A stretch of 64,000 bases of DNA from Peribacillus faecalis (GCF_014712675.1 NZ_JACXSI010000013.1:1-64000); one strand, 5' to 3'. Numbered from the stretch's first letter, positions 1-8,460 are shown. Made by a program: numbers and translations. The notes: a model not told the origin generated them from the letters alone.

Positions 1-43
1 ATAAGTTACACACCATAGCATTACCATTATGGGTATCTTGGTG

Positions 44-82
44 GAAAACAAAACCCCGGGAATATATTTTCATCCCCGGGGT
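44..82 (-). terminator. Intrinsic terminator of gndA
   Basis: An 8-bp G+C-rich stem (53-60 with 75-82) is followed, on the minus strand, by a TTTTGTTTT tract. It lies 30 bases past the gndA stop codon, so gndA transcription should end here. Confidence 0.85.
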
Positions 83-111
83 GTGAGTGTAAAATCATGA
101 ATGTTTCTTAT

Positions 112-1515
112 TTATTTCAGCCATTCCGTATGGAAGCTTCCTTCCTTATCGACACGTTCATACGTGTGAGCACCGAAATAATCACGCTGTGCCTGCAATA
201 GGTTAGCCGGTAATGTTTCTGTACGGTAGCTATCATAATACGCTAATGCCGCAGAGAAGCACGGAACAGGAATCCCTTGCATAACAGCCAAGGCAATTAC
301 TTCTCGTAAAGATGTTTGATACGTTTCTACAATCTTCTTAAAGTATGGATCTAATAACAGATTCTTTAATTGCGGATTTTGGTCATAGGCTTCTTTAATA
401 TTTTGCAAGAACCCTGCACGGATGATGCAGCCTCCACGGAAAATCATTGCGATGTCCCCGTACTGTAAATCCCAATTAAATTCTTCAGATGCTGCGCGCA
501 TTTGCGCAAATCCTTGTGCATACGAACAAATTTTACTCATATATAAAGCTTGGCGGACAGCTTCTATTAAAGCTTTCTTATCTCCATTAAATGAACCATT
601 TTTTGGCCCCGATAAAACCTTGCTCGCCAAGACACGTTCTTCTTTGATAGCTGACAAAAATCTCGCAAATACAGATTCGGTAATAATCGGCAATGGAACA
701 CCTAGATCAAGCGCGCTTTGGCTTGTCCATTTACCTGTACCTTTTTGTCCAGCACGATCCAGGATAACATCGACCATCGGTTTTCCTGTTTCATTATCAT
801 ACTTCGTGAAAATTTCCGCTGTAATTTCCATCAAATAGCTATCCAGCTCACCATTGTTCCATTCTGTAAATACATCATGCAATTCTTCGGCACTTAGGCC
901 AAGAATATTTTTCAGCAAGAAATACGATTCGCAAATTAGTTGCATATCGCCATACTCAATGCCATTATGAACCATTTTCACATAATGTCCTGCACCATCA
1001 GGACCGATATACGTTGTGCAAGCATCTCCGTTTACTTTAGCGGCGATATCTTGGAAAATCGGAGCCACCAGTTCATACGCTTCCTTTTGTCCGCCCGGCA
1101 TAAGTGAAGGACCGTTCAAAGCTCCTTCTTCTCCACCTGACACGCCTGCGCCAATGAAGTTAATGCCTTTTTCATTCAGCTCTTTGTTTCGACGGATAGT
1201 ATCTTGGTAAAATGAATTACCACCATCAATGATAATATCTCCTTGCTCCAAATACGGTAGTAAAGAAGCAATCGTATCATCCGTTACCTCTCCCGCTTTA
1301 ACCATCATTAAAATGCGGCGAGGTTTTTCCAAGCTATTCACAAACTCGTTTATGTGAGACGTTGCACTGATCATATTATTAGTTTCTGTTTTGGTGAACT
1401 TGTCTACCACTTCTGCCCAAGCATCATACGTAGCAACAGAATACCCTTTGCTGACCATATTCAACGCTAAATTTTTACCCATTACGCCTAAACCAATAAC
1501 ACCGATTTGTTTCAA
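112..1515 (-). CDS. gndA: 6-phosphogluconate dehydrogenase, decarboxylating
   Basis: Catalyses oxidative decarboxylation of 6-phosphogluconate to ribulose 5-phosphate with NADP+, in the oxidative pentose phosphate pathway (cytosol). The N-terminal Rossmann motif [12 protein letters not shown] is present. The [10 protein letters not shown] segment and the K-x2[10 protein letters not shown] substrate/catalytic region follow, as does the helical C-terminal domain with the FHTEWLK tail. I set the start at the TTG at 1515: a GAGGGAG ribosome binding site precedes it at normal spacing and it yields 467 aa, matching the family length of about 468. An ATG-containing extension upstream (to 1554) runs through the ribosome binding site and is unlikely. 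The gene corresponds to yqjI of B. subtilis, next to the polymerase gene yqjH, the same neighbour as here. It appears monocistronic, with a terminator just downstream. Confidence 0.96.
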   Translation of the reverse strand: MKQIGVIGLGVMGKNLALNMVSKGYSVATYDAWAEVVDKFTKTETNNMISATSHINEFVNSLEKPRRILMMVKAGEVTDDTIASLLPYLEQGDIIIDGGNSFYQDTIRRNKELNEKGINFIGAGVSGGEEGALNGPSLMPGGQKEAYELVAPIFQDIAAKVNGDACTTYIGPDGAGHYVKMVHNGIEYGDMQLICESYFLLKNILGLSAEELHDVFTEWNNGELDSYLMEITAEIFTKYDNETGKPMVDVILDRAGQKGTGKWTSQSALDLGVPLPIITESVFARFLSAIKEERVLASKVLSGPKNGSFNGDKKALIEAVRQALYMSKICSYAQGFAQMRAASEEFNWDLQYGDIAMIFRGGCIIRAGFLQNIKEAYDQNPQLKNLLLDPYFKKIVETYQTSLREVIALAVMQGIPVPCFSAALAYYDSYRTETLPANLLQAQRDYFGAHTYERVDKEGSFHTEWLK

Positions 1516-1623
1516 AACGAAACACTCCCTCGCAAGAATATTCAATTGTATCAATCAATTTAACTGTAGCAATCATTAGAATATTCTTCAACTGAAACTA
1601 CTTATATTATTTTTGGAAAATAA

Positions 1624-1787
1624 GAAAAACCTGCACCGGTCCTTTTTCATCATGAATAGGCTACTCAGATTAACCTCGATGAAAAAGGAGTCATGCGGCA
1701 GGACTAAGACGGGGCGGCAAGAAACCCGCCTTTGGTTTCTTGTTCGAAACGGCTTAGGACCGAGCATGGCAGGTGTGAGGTTAGACA
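1624..1787 (+). repeat. R1 repeat, full-length copy A
   Basis: A roughly 160-bp structured repeat. The left half has arms CCTTTTTCAT and ATGAAAAAGG that can form a hairpin. The right half carries CATGCGG-AGGACTAAGAC, an inverted AAGAAACC/GGTTTCTT pair, and ends GGCTTAGGACCGAGCATGGCAGGTGTGAGGTTAGAC (split here: GGCTTAGGACC, then GAGCATGGCAGGTG, then GAGGTTAGAC). The same sequence recurs in reverse orientation at 44278-44443 and 45511-45624. No open reading frame fits, so it is a non-coding repeat. Confidence 0.85.
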
Positions 1788-1822
1788 TCTATCTTGTTGC
1801 AAAAATATACACTTATATTTTG

Positions 1823-1887
1823 AGAAAAACCGGCACCAGTCCTTTTTCGTTTATGATTTCGCTTCTTGAATTGACTTCAATGAGAAG
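1823..1887 (+). repeat. R1 repeat, left-half copy B
   Basis: This matches only the left half of R1: GAGAAAAACCGGCACC, then GTCCTTTTTC, ending TTGACTTCAATGAGAAGC. It is in the same orientation as copy A, about 40 bp away. It directly abuts the hairpin that follows dinB, as copy D abuts the spoIIIAH terminator. Confidence 0.8.
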
Positions 1888-1888
1888 C

Positions 1889-1925
1889 AGAGCTGTAAAA
1901 TTCTCACTTAGGAATTTACAGCTCT
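1889..1925 (-). terminator. Hairpin after dinB
   Basis: A stem of about 11-14 bp (1889-1902 with 1912-1925, AGAGCTGTAAA arms) starts immediately at the dinB stop codon. It has no U-tract directly after it on the minus strand, so it is a weaker terminator candidate than the others here. Confidence 0.55.
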
Positions 1926-3188
1926 TCAGTTTTGAAAATGATCATCAAGAAAATCTTTGCTGAAACTCGTCTTGCTTATATCTTTTTTACTTTTCTGTTT
2001 AACGGTTGATGCCGCATGCTGAATAATATCCTTGCCGAACTTCTGCTTCAGCTGCTCAACGGTCTTCATTAAAGGCTCTTGTTTCGCATCCTGCTCAAAA
2101 GAAAAGAGATCTAATTGCTTCGTTGCTTCTTCCTTTTCAACTACATCATGAGCCGTTACACCGAGAAGTCGGACGGCATTACCATTCCAATGCTTTTGAA
2201 ACAGCGGTTTAACCAATTCAAACATCGTCTCACTATCATCAAACGGATTAAGGACAGTATGGCCTCTCGTAATCGTCTTACGATTATGATAACGAATCGT
2301 AATTCCGATTTTTGTCCCTAAAAGGCGCTTTTGTTTCAAGCGTACCGACACTTTGGCACAAAGCATTTTCAAAATATCCAGCAACTCGCGCTGATTGCTG
2401 ATATCCCTAGGCAAGGTTGTGGAATTGCCTACACTCTTAAAATCAAAAACAGATGTCGGATCGACAGGAGAATTATGATTTCCATTTGCTTTTTCTTTTA
2501 GCCGTAATCCATTAATCCCTAATAGAGCTTTCAATTGAAGTTCATTCGCTTTCGCAAGATCGCCAATCGTTTCAATGCCGATCGTCTTCAATTTTTCTGC
2601 TGTCTTTTCTCCGATTCCATGCATATCAGCCGTTTTTTTAGGCCACAAAATTGATGGAACATCACGCTTACGCAACACTGTTATACCCATCGGTTTTTTC
2701 ATATCAGATGCAGTTTTCGCCAAAAATTTATTTGGCGCTATCCCGATGCTGCATGGCAAGTCCATCGTTTCCATAATCCGTTTTTGAATGCTGTTGGCGA
2801 TATCAAGCGGAGACCCTAAATGGCTGCAATCTGTAATATCCATATACCCTTCATCAATCGAAACCGGCTCAACCATGCTCGTGTATGTGCGCAGCAAATC
2901 AAAGATTCCTAAAGAAGCTTTTCGATATTTCTCGAAATCGGGCTTCATGATAATAAGATCAGGACAAAGCTTCTTCGCTTCCCATAAAGGCATCGTTGTC
3001 CGCACACCTTTTTCACGTGCCGCATAGCTGCATGTGACGATAATGCCGCGCCGTTCTTCCGGATTGCCGGCAATCGCGAGCGGCTTGCCTTTTAAGCTAG
3101 CATCATAAGCCATCTCAACAGAAGCATAGAAGCTATTCATATCCACATGTAAAATGACCCGCCCTTTTGCTGGATACATACTTTTCAT
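1926..3188 (-). CDS. dinB: DNA polymerase IV (Y-family, DinB)
   Basis: An error-prone Y-family polymerase for translesion synthesis. The palm motif HVDMNSFYASVE, the catalytic VSIDEGYMDIT, the helix-hairpin-helix (MHGIGEKTAEKL) and the little-finger domain are visible. A beta-clamp binding peptide, QLDLFSF, lies near the C terminus. The length of about 420 aa agrees with YqjH/PolY1 of B. subtilis (about 414). In-frame starts are clustered at 3200 (GTG), 3194 and 3188 (ATG). I chose 3188 because GTGGTGAT then acts as the ribosome binding site. A LexA-type operator sits between the -35 and -10 boxes (see the promoter entry), suggesting DNA-damage induction. It is followed by a hairpin and two R1 repeats before gndA. 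Confidence 0.95.
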   Translation of the reverse strand: MKSMYPAKGRVILHVDMNSFYASVEMAYDASLKGKPLAIAGNPEERRGIIVTCSYAAREKGVRTTMPLWEAKKLCPDLIIMKPDFEKYRKASLGIFDLLRTYTSMVEPVSIDEGYMDITDCSHLGSPLDIANSIQKRIMETMDLPCSIGIAPNKFLAKTASDMKKPMGITVLRKRDVPSILWPKKTADMHGIGEKTAEKLKTIGIETIGDLAKANELQLKALLGINGLRLKEKANGNHNSPVDPTSVFDFKSVGNSTTLPRDISNQRELLDILKMLCAKVSVRLKQKRLLGTKIGITIRYHNRKTITRGHTVLNPFDDSETMFELVKPLFQKHWNGNAVRLLGVTAHDVVEKEEATKQLDLFSFEQDAKQEPLMKTVEQLKQKFGKDIIQHAASTVKQKSKKDISKTSFSKDFLDDHFQN

Positions 3189-3221
3189 ATTCATCACCAC
3201 AAAGTTTCACTTATTAATTCT

Positions 3222-3250
3222 ATTGTAGCAAAAGAACGTCCGTTCCCCAA
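3222..3250 (-). promoter_or_regulatory. dinB promoter with LexA/DinR box in the spacer
   Basis: On the minus strand: -35 TTGGGG (3245-3250), a 17-bp spacer, and -10 TACAAT (3222-3227). The spacer contains GAAC-N4-GTTC (3234-3245, full box GGAACGGACGTTCT). That is the core of the Gram-positive LexA operator (CGAAC-N4-GTTCG) with both outer bases changed. A repressor here would block RNA polymerase. Confidence 0.7.
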
Positions 3251-3296
3251 CTTCAAACGTTAATAATTACAAAGGAAAAACAATCAGTTCGGGTTT

Positions 3297-3328
3297 TACA
3301 AAAATATCGCCGATTTTAATCAGCGATA
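3297..3328 (-). terminator. Terminator of the zinc-ribbon gene
   Basis: A 10-bp stem with one G-U pair (3305-3314 with 3319-3328), loop of 4, followed on the minus strand by TTTTT. It lies 40 bases past the stop of the gene at 3368. Confidence 0.7.
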
Positions 3329-3367
3329 ACCATACAACTTTTTAACTCATATTCTAAATACATATAT

Positions 3368-4003
3368 TCAAGACCTAGAAAATACACTTTTCAACATATT
3401 TAGACGTTCTTTCCGTTGCTCTTTCTTTATCATTTTCTGATAAACATCTAATGATATCATATTGACTTCCATTTCTAACGCAATTCTTTCAATGTCAGCT
3501 TTTGCTTTTTTAATTGAACCATATTTAAAAAGCGCATCATTTTTAAAGACCCCTTCAAAAACATATCCATTCAACCAAGAACAGTTTTCTGAAAAAAGAC
3601 AAAAAATGAATTTCATCTTATTTGCATTTTGGTCGTCATAGCAATTAAAAATGATTGTATCTATGTCGTGAACCGGAATTTTATAAACTGCTTTATGACC
3701 CTTTATTTCCACTACACCTTTTTCTTTATCTAAAGCGAAAACACCTAGATAATGAATCAATTCTTTTGATAATTTTTTTACCTCATTACCGTTCTTAAAA
3801 TATTCACTGCACTCTTGAATAGTCTTAAAACAACAATCTTTGTATCTAAAAGTATCTCGCGTTGAAAATTCTCGTTCTTCTAGAAATTTTGGCATTATAT
3901 CAATCGTACAGTCATAGCATAAATCACCATCAAGCAGTTTTGTTCCCATTAGTCCCTTCTTACCCCCACAAAACATACACTCTTTCTTTACAAATAAAAC
4001 CAT
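3368..4003 (-). CDS. Zinc-ribbon protein, DUF4428-like, unknown function
   Basis: I do not recognise a specific function. The 211-aa protein starts with a four-cysteine zinc ribbon (C9-x2-C12 ... C29-x2-C32, KKECMFCGGKKGL and LCYDC), as in the DUF4428 family. The rest is a hydrophilic beta-rich domain in which residues about 90-165 look like a PH/SHOCT-associated fold, ending in a basic helix (KKEQRKERL). A strong AGGAGG site precedes the ATG at 4003. It is 42 bp downstream of a small membrane protein gene on the same strand, so the two are probably co-transcribed. The pair sits between dinB and yqjE, where B. subtilis has other genes, so it is an accessory insertion. A+T content is visibly higher than in neighbouring genes. 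Confidence 0.75.
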   Translation of the reverse strand: MVLFVKKECMFCGGKKGLMGTKLLDGDLCYDCTIDIMPKFLEEREFSTRDTFRYKDCCFKTIQECSEYFKNGNEVKKLSKELIHYLGVFALDKEKGVVEIKGHKAVYKIPVHDIDTIIFNCYDDQNANKMKFIFCLFSENCSWLNGYVFEGVFKNDALFKYGSIKKAKADIERIALEMEVNMISLDVYQKMIKKEQRKERLNMLKSVFSRS

Positions 4004-4045
4004 GTTTCTTTCCTCCTATGATGCTGAAAATTTTCTGTCACAACT

Positions 4046-4405
4046 TCATAGTAGCAATTCCTCTTTTATTCTATTAATATCATCTATACAAGGCACCAAA
4101 AACAACGCACAAAGTATAACTCCATTTACAACCAGACTAACAGTTTCATTCGGCACCCAACTAGAAATTAATTCCGGAATACCGACCAGTACGATAATGG
4201 GTAAAACTACTGCCCCAATAACTCGTATTATTAGTCCATATCCCTCCATATATCGAAAAATTAAGAATACCCATGATAATATTACATAGAATAGGACTGC
4301 TATAACGATCTGTTCAAAATTAAATTCCAATGACTCTAATAGTTCACGAGCTAGGACTATGCTTAGACATACCCTAACCAAAATACTTATTATTATTCTA
4401 ATCAT
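4046..4405 (-). CDS. Small hydrophobic membrane protein, unknown function
   Basis: About 119 aa with three to four predicted membrane segments: near residues 3-20 (IIISILVRVCLSIVL), 30-48 (IVIAVLFYVILSWVFLIF), 58-76 (VIGAVVLPIIVLVG) and 87-107 (LVVNGVILCALFLV), then a short charged tail (DDINRIKEELLL). The start at ATG 4405 has an AAGGGG site 9 bases upstream; an upstream extension to 4444 would include that site and is rejected. No family is recognised. It precedes the zinc-ribbon gene on the same strand and the two may work together at the membrane, but that is inference from adjacency only. It is A+T-rich. Confidence 0.65.
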   Translation of the reverse strand: MIRIIISILVRVCLSIVLARELLESLEFNFEQIVIAVLFYVILSWVFLIFRYMEGYGLIIRVIGAVVLPIIVLVGIPELISSWVPNETVSLVVNGVILCALFLVPCIDDINRIKEELLL

Positions 4406-4580
4406 GTCCCTATTCCCCTTTCCATTACATACTCCCATTCGCAAAACTTCATATTCTTAAATTATTTAATTTCAAATATCTTAAATTGACTGTATATTAT
4501 TTTTTTCCCCTTGTTTTTTCCGTAAAACCTTGTAATATTTCATACTTCCCCCTTCTTTCTTCCCATATTTAAAAATAGAA

Positions 4581-4696
4581 AAGCACTCTTGTTGATATTT
4601 TCACATCAACAAGAGTGCTTATTAATTCCGATGATTAATCAACAAAAACAGTATGAACGAATAAAGAAAGCATCGGCACTTACCCGATGCTTTCTT
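4581..4696 (-). terminator. Two tandem terminator hairpins after yqjE
   Basis: The first hairpin on the minus strand pairs 4684-4696 with 4664-4676 (13 bp). The second is a perfect 16-bp stem (4605-4620 with 4581-4596) followed by TTTTCTATTTTT. Together they isolate yqjE from the accessory gene pair; the second could also act in both directions. Confidence 0.85.
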
Positions 4697-4707
4697 GTAT
4701 TTCGAGA

Positions 4708-5826
4708 TTATTCAGCTACTGTTTGAATAACACTTACAACCATCTCAGCAACTTTTTCAAGTTCTTCGATCGGCATTTTTTCGTTTGTTGTGTGGATTTC
4801 TTCATAACCTACAGCAAGGTTAACAGTCGGAATACCGAAGCCTGCGATTACGTTTGCATCGCTTCCGCCGCCGCTTGTTGTGATTGAAGGAGTACGGCCG
4901 ATTTTCTCAGCTGCTTTCTTCGCCACTTCAACAACGTGATCACCATGGCCATATTTGAAGCCAGGGTACATTACTTCGATATTAACGATTGCTTCTCCGC
5001 CCATTTCTTTCGCAACAGATTCGAAAGCTTCTTTCATAGTGTTTGCTTGAGCTTCCATTTTCTCTGCTACTAAAGAACGTGCTTCAGCAAGAATTTCTAC
5101 GTGGTCACAAACGATGTTTGTTTGCTTACCGCCCTCGAAACGTCCAATATTGGCAGTTGTTTCTTCGTCAATACGGCCCAGCGGCATTTTAGCGATTGCT
5201 TTCGCTGCGATTGTAATTGCGCTGACACCTTTTTCAGGTGCAACACCAGCGTGAGCTGTTTTACCTTTAATTGTTGCTGTGATTTTCGCTTGTGTTGGAG
5301 CAGCTACTACGATTTCCCCAACTTTGCCATCACTATCTAATGCATAGCCGTATTTCGCTGTTACAAGTGATGAATCAAGCGCTTTTGCACCAACTAGACC
5401 AGATTCTTCCCCGACAGTAATAATGAATTCAATTTTACCGTGCGCAATGTTTTGTTCTTTTAACACACGGATTGCTTCAAACATAGCAGAAAGACCTGTT
5501 TTGTCGTCCGCTCCAAGAATTGTCGTGCCGTCTGTTACAACATAGCCGTCAACAATAGAAGGTTTAACACCTTTACCAGGAACAACTGTATCCATATGTG
5601 ATGTGAAATAAATTGTGTCTACGCCATCTTTAGTGGCAGGCAATGTACAAATTAAGTTGCCGGCACCGAAGCCAGTTTTTGCCGCAGCATCATCCTCAAT
5701 TACTTCTAAACCAAGTGCTGTGAATTTTTCTTTTAGCACTTTAGCAATTTCTGTTTCAAATCTAGATTCTGAATCGATTTGCACCAATTCTAAAAATTCA
5801 TCAAGTAAACGTTGTTTATTGATCAT
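4708..5826 (-). CDS. yqjE: M20 family peptidase, PepT-like (YqjE)
   Basis: A zinc-dependent exopeptidase of the M20/PepT type, probably a cytosolic tripeptidase or dipeptidase. Metal-site motifs visible in order: TSHMDTVVPG (His and Asp), ILGADDKTG, the general-base region VGEESGLVGA, and the C-terminal HTTNEKM histidine. The dimerisation domain (KTAHAGVAPEKG) lies between. The start at ATG 5826 is preceded by GGAGGG; the longer reading frame to 5841 runs into this site. At 372 aa it agrees with B. subtilis YqjE (about 371). B. subtilis has the order yqjC-yqjD-yqjE, kept here, but a terminator and a repeat now lie between yqjD and yqjE. The exact substrate is not known from sequence. Confidence 0.92.
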   Translation of the reverse strand: MINKQRLLDEFLELVQIDSESRFETEIAKVLKEKFTALGLEVIEDDAAAKTGFGAGNLICTLPATKDGVDTIYFTSHMDTVVPGKGVKPSIVDGYVVTDGTTILGADDKTGLSAMFEAIRVLKEQNIAHGKIEFIITVGEESGLVGAKALDSSLVTAKYGYALDSDGKVGEIVVAAPTQAKITATIKGKTAHAGVAPEKGVSAITIAAKAIAKMPLGRIDEETTANIGRFEGGKQTNIVCDHVEILAEARSLVAEKMEAQANTMKEAFESVAKEMGGEAIVNIEVMYPGFKYGHGDHVVEVAKKAAEKIGRTPSITTSGGGSDANVIAGFGIPTVNLAVGYEEIHTTNEKMPIEELEKVAEMVVSVIQTVAE

Positions 5827-5959
5827 TACATTTCCCTCCATATATGTACTGCCCTTATAGTATACCCACTAAAAAAGCAAGGTGGCAAATCCATTTTTAA
5901 CTGGATAGCGCTTTACTCCATTAACCGCAACAAAATCTTTCTGATTTGTGTTACAAATA

Positions 5960-5993
5960 AAAGAGGCTGTCCCAAATTTCATTGAGACAGCCT
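5960..5993 (-). terminator. Terminator of the mce-yqjD unit
   Basis: An 8-bp stem (5964-5971 AGGCTGTC with 5986-5993 GACAGCCT), followed on the minus strand by CTTTTATTT. It is 240 bases past the yqjD stop, because the R3 repeat lies between. Confidence 0.8.
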
Positions 5994-6057
5994 ACTTTAT
6001 TATTATTATCCAGCTATAGCAGCCAGCCAGTTTTCCTCGTTGTTATGCTTCCATGAA

Positions 6058-6230
6058 TTTGACAGCTCGAGGTCATAAGCCAATCCGTCCGGAAGGTGAA
6101 AAGCAACCTTCCAGCCGGCTCATCTTATGCAGGTCGGAGGCTCTTTCGGATGAGAGTCACAGCGACGAAGATATGCGGACGTAGCGCCCTTAGTCGCTGT
6201 TCCTGACTTGCGGGCCGCTTCCGCTTTTCT
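6058..6230. repeat. R3 structured G+C-rich intergenic element
   Basis: A G+C-rich block just after yqjD with nested inverted repeats: CATAAG/CTTATG (6074-6079, 6124-6129) enclosing GGAAGGT/ACCTTCC (6091-6097, 6106-6112), then ACAGCGAC/GTCGCTGT (6159-6166, 6193-6200). Base composition is unlike its surroundings. It ends in a GCGGGCCGC segment. It resembles the dispersed palindromic elements common in Bacillaceae, but only one copy is seen here. Confidence 0.6.
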
Positions 6231-6232
6231 TA

Positions 6233-7783
6233 TTACAATGGAATATTTCCGTGTTTTTTAGAAGGTCTTGAATCCTTCTTGTTGCGAAGCATTTCAAGCG
6301 CTTGAATAATTTTAATACGCGTTTCGCGAGGGTCGATGACATCATCAATCATACCTTTGCTAGCTGCAACGTATGGATTCGCGAATTTATCACGGTATTC
6401 AGCAATTTTTCTTTGTCTTGTTTCTTCAGGATTGTCGCTGTTTGCGATTTCACGTGCAAAAATGATATTTGCAGCGCCCTCAGGGCCCATAACCGCAACT
6501 TCAGAATTCGGCCAAGCATAAACGATATCGGCACCGATTGATTTACTGTTCAGTGCAACATAAGCACCGCCGAATGCTTTACGAAGAATTACTGTTAGTT
6601 TCGGTACAGTCGCTTCAGAGTAAGCATATAGCATTTTAGCGCCGTGACGGATAATGCCGCCGTGTTCTTGCTTAATGCCCGGGAAGAAGCCTGTTACGTC
6701 TTCAAATGTAATTAACGGTATATTGAATGAATCACAGAAACGGATGAAACGAGCTGACTTATCGGAAGAGTCAATGTCTAATCCGCCAGCTAAGAATTTC
6801 GGCTGATTACAGATTAGTCCGACTACTTCACCTCTAATTCTCGCTAAACCGATTACAATATTACGTGCGAAATCTTTTTGTACTTCCATGAAGCTGTCTT
6901 GGTCGACAACTTGCTCAATTACTTTACGCACATCGTATGGACGTGTTGCTTCGATTGGAACGATTTCCGCTAATTCCGGACGGTAATCGTCTTTTTCGTT
7001 AAATTCAACGCGATTTGGCTTTTCATTATAATTTTGAGGCAAGTAGCTTAATAGTCTTCTGACTTCTTTCAGCACTTCTTCCTCAGTAGCTGCTTTAAAA
7101 TGAGCGTTACCACTGATTGTATTGTGTACTTTCGCTCCGCCTAAATCTTCAGAGCTGATTTTTTCGCCTGTTACCGTTTCGATAACTTTCGGTCCGGTAA
7201 TGAACATTTGGCTTGTTTTCTCAACCATGAATACGAAGTCTGTAATAGCTGGAGAATAAACGGCTCCGCCGGCACAAGGTCCCATAATAACGGAAATTTG
7301 CGGAATTACTCCAGAATAAATCGAGTTACGATAGAAAATTTGACCGTAACCATCCAGTGATCCGACACCTTCTTGAATACGTGCTCCACCGGAATCGTTC
7401 AAGCCGACAAAAGGTGCACCATTCTTCGCCGCTAAATCCATAACATTGGCAATTTTCTTAGCATGCATTTCCCCTAATGCACCGCCGAAAACTGTGAAGT
7501 CTTGAGAGAATAAGAAAATATCACGGCCGTTAACTTTACCATAGCCTGTTACAACACCATCTCCAGGTCCCTCTACTTGATCCAAACCGAAGTCTGTGCA
7601 TCGGTGTGAAATAAATGGATTCAATTCGACGAAAGTACCTTCATCTACTAAAAGATCGATTCTTTCACGAGCTGTAAGTTTTCCCTTTTCATGTTGTTTA
7701 ATAATTTTGTCATCGCCGCCACCCATTTCTACTTCACGGCGTTTATCATAAAGTTCGGTAATTTTTTCGTAAATGTCAATCAT
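6233..7783 (-). CDS. yqjD: Acyl-CoA (propionyl/methylmalonyl-CoA) carboxylase, carboxyltransferase subunit
   Basis: The carboxyltransferase subunit that moves the carboxyl group from carboxybiotin to an acyl-CoA, most likely propionyl-CoA to (S)-methylmalonyl-CoA given the neighbours. Both crotonase-like halves are present. The N-terminal half has the acyl-CoA oxyanion region (GGARIQEG) and GPCAGGAVYSPA; the C-terminal half has FEDVTGFFPG and RKAFGGAYVALNSK. ATG 7783 follows GGGGAGG and gives 516 aa, the family length; it overlaps the epimerase stop codon by four bases (ATGA), implying translational coupling. No biotin carboxylase or biotin carrier subunit adjoins it. It would have to use AccC/AccB encoded at 35-37 kb or a partner elsewhere. 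Acetyl-CoA or methylcrotonyl-CoA carboxylase is less likely. Confidence 0.93.
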   Translation of the reverse strand: MIDIYEKITELYDKRREVEMGGGDDKIIKQHEKGKLTARERIDLLVDEGTFVELNPFISHRCTDFGLDQVEGPGDGVVTGYGKVNGRDIFLFSQDFTVFGGALGEMHAKKIANVMDLAAKNGAPFVGLNDSGGARIQEGVGSLDGYGQIFYRNSIYSGVIPQISVIMGPCAGGAVYSPAITDFVFMVEKTSQMFITGPKVIETVTGEKISSEDLGGAKVHNTISGNAHFKAATEEEVLKEVRRLLSYLPQNYNEKPNRVEFNEKDDYRPELAEIVPIEATRPYDVRKVIEQVVDQDSFMEVQKDFARNIVIGLARIRGEVVGLICNQPKFLAGGLDIDSSDKSARFIRFCDSFNIPLITFEDVTGFFPGIKQEHGGIIRHGAKMLYAYSEATVPKLTVILRKAFGGAYVALNSKSIGADIVYAWPNSEVAVMGPEGAANIIFAREIANSDNPEETRQRKIAEYRDKFANPYVAASKGMIDDVIDPRETRIKIIQALEMLRNKKDSRPSKKHGNIPL

Positions 7784-8193
7784 GCATGATCCTCCCCACG
7801 TTCGCATAGCTCATATAGTACACTGCCAGTTGATTTTGGATGAATAAAAGCCACTTTTGCACCATGAGCACCTTTTTTCGGCTCTTCATTAATCATCTTA
7901 ATTCCATGTTCTTTAATTTCATTAATTCTGTCTTGAATATCTGTTACCCCTAAAGCGATATGGTGTATACCCTCACCACGTTTTTCGATAAACTTGGCAA
8001 CCGGGCTTTCTGCAGAAAGCGGTTCAAGAAGCTCCAGTTTTGTGTTCCCTGCATTTAAAAAAGCAACAGTAACCCCTTGACTCTCAACAGTTTCAGTACC
8101 TTCAAGTTTCATCCCAAGTATGTCTTGATAATATTCAAGTGATTTTTGTATCGACTTTACAGCGATTCCGATGTGGTCGATTTTTTGGATCAA
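7780..8193 (-). CDS. mce: Methylmalonyl-CoA epimerase
   Basis: Interconverts (S)- and (R)-methylmalonyl-CoA so that carboxylase product can feed the B12-dependent mutase. It is a small vicinal-oxygen-chelate (glyoxalase-fold) enzyme of 137 aa with paired beta-alpha-beta modules. Metal-ligand positions fit HIGIAVKSI near the N terminus, KLELLEPL, GIHHIALGVTD in the second module and VLYELCER at the end. The start is TTG 8193, preceded by GGGGGGAG at 4-5 bases. It corresponds to YqjC of B. subtilis and forms a two-gene unit with yqjD through an ATGA overlap. An inverted repeat lies in the leader just upstream. The mutase genes are about 4 kb away on the same strand. Confidence 0.93.
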   Translation of the reverse strand: MIQKIDHIGIAVKSIQKSLEYYQDILGMKLEGTETVESQGVTVAFLNAGNTKLELLEPLSAESPVAKFIEKRGEGIHHIALGVTDIQDRINEIKEHGIKMINEEPKKGAHGAKVAFIHPKSTGSVLYELCERGEDHA

Positions 8194-8216
8194 TGTGCTC
8201 CCCCCATTCCCCTATC

Positions 8217-8243
8217 ATTTGTACACAAAAAAAGCGTACAAAT
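8217..8243. promoter_or_regulatory. Inverted repeat in the mce leader
   Basis: A perfect 8-bp inverted repeat, ATTTGTAC-N11-GTACAAAT, 24-50 bases upstream of the mce start. The spacer is a run of A. It could be an operator or an RNA hairpin; no known consensus is recognised. The rest of 8244-8430 is A+T-rich, with no gene seen. Confidence 0.4.
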
Positions 8244-8431
8244 TTCTAAATTATCTTTCTATTTACCATTGTAATATTATTTGCGTAAAATATAAATGAA
8301 AATGTGTTATATATTATCTATTTTTTTAAAAACCAATTGTATAACACCTTCAACTTTATGACAAAATCTCAATCATAACTATAAAACAACTATTTTTTGT
8401 CATTTTTGAAAAGTTGAATGATAATCAAAAC

Positions 8432-8460
8432 TTGTATTGCTGCGAAGAACTAGGTAGAAT
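8432..8460 (+). promoter_or_regulatory. SigA-type promoter of the prli42 miniprotein
   Basis: -35 TTGTAT (8432-8437), 17-bp spacer, -10 TAGAAT (8455-8460). It ends 37 bases before the miniprotein ATG. Confidence 0.6.

Noticed and set aside
1588-1963. Open reading frames across the R1 copies
   Set aside because: They are formed by repeat sequence; the other R1 copies do not preserve any frame.
8411-8425. Possible Fur box (GATAATCA) before prli42
   Set aside because: Only one half-site is seen; the inverted partner is missing.
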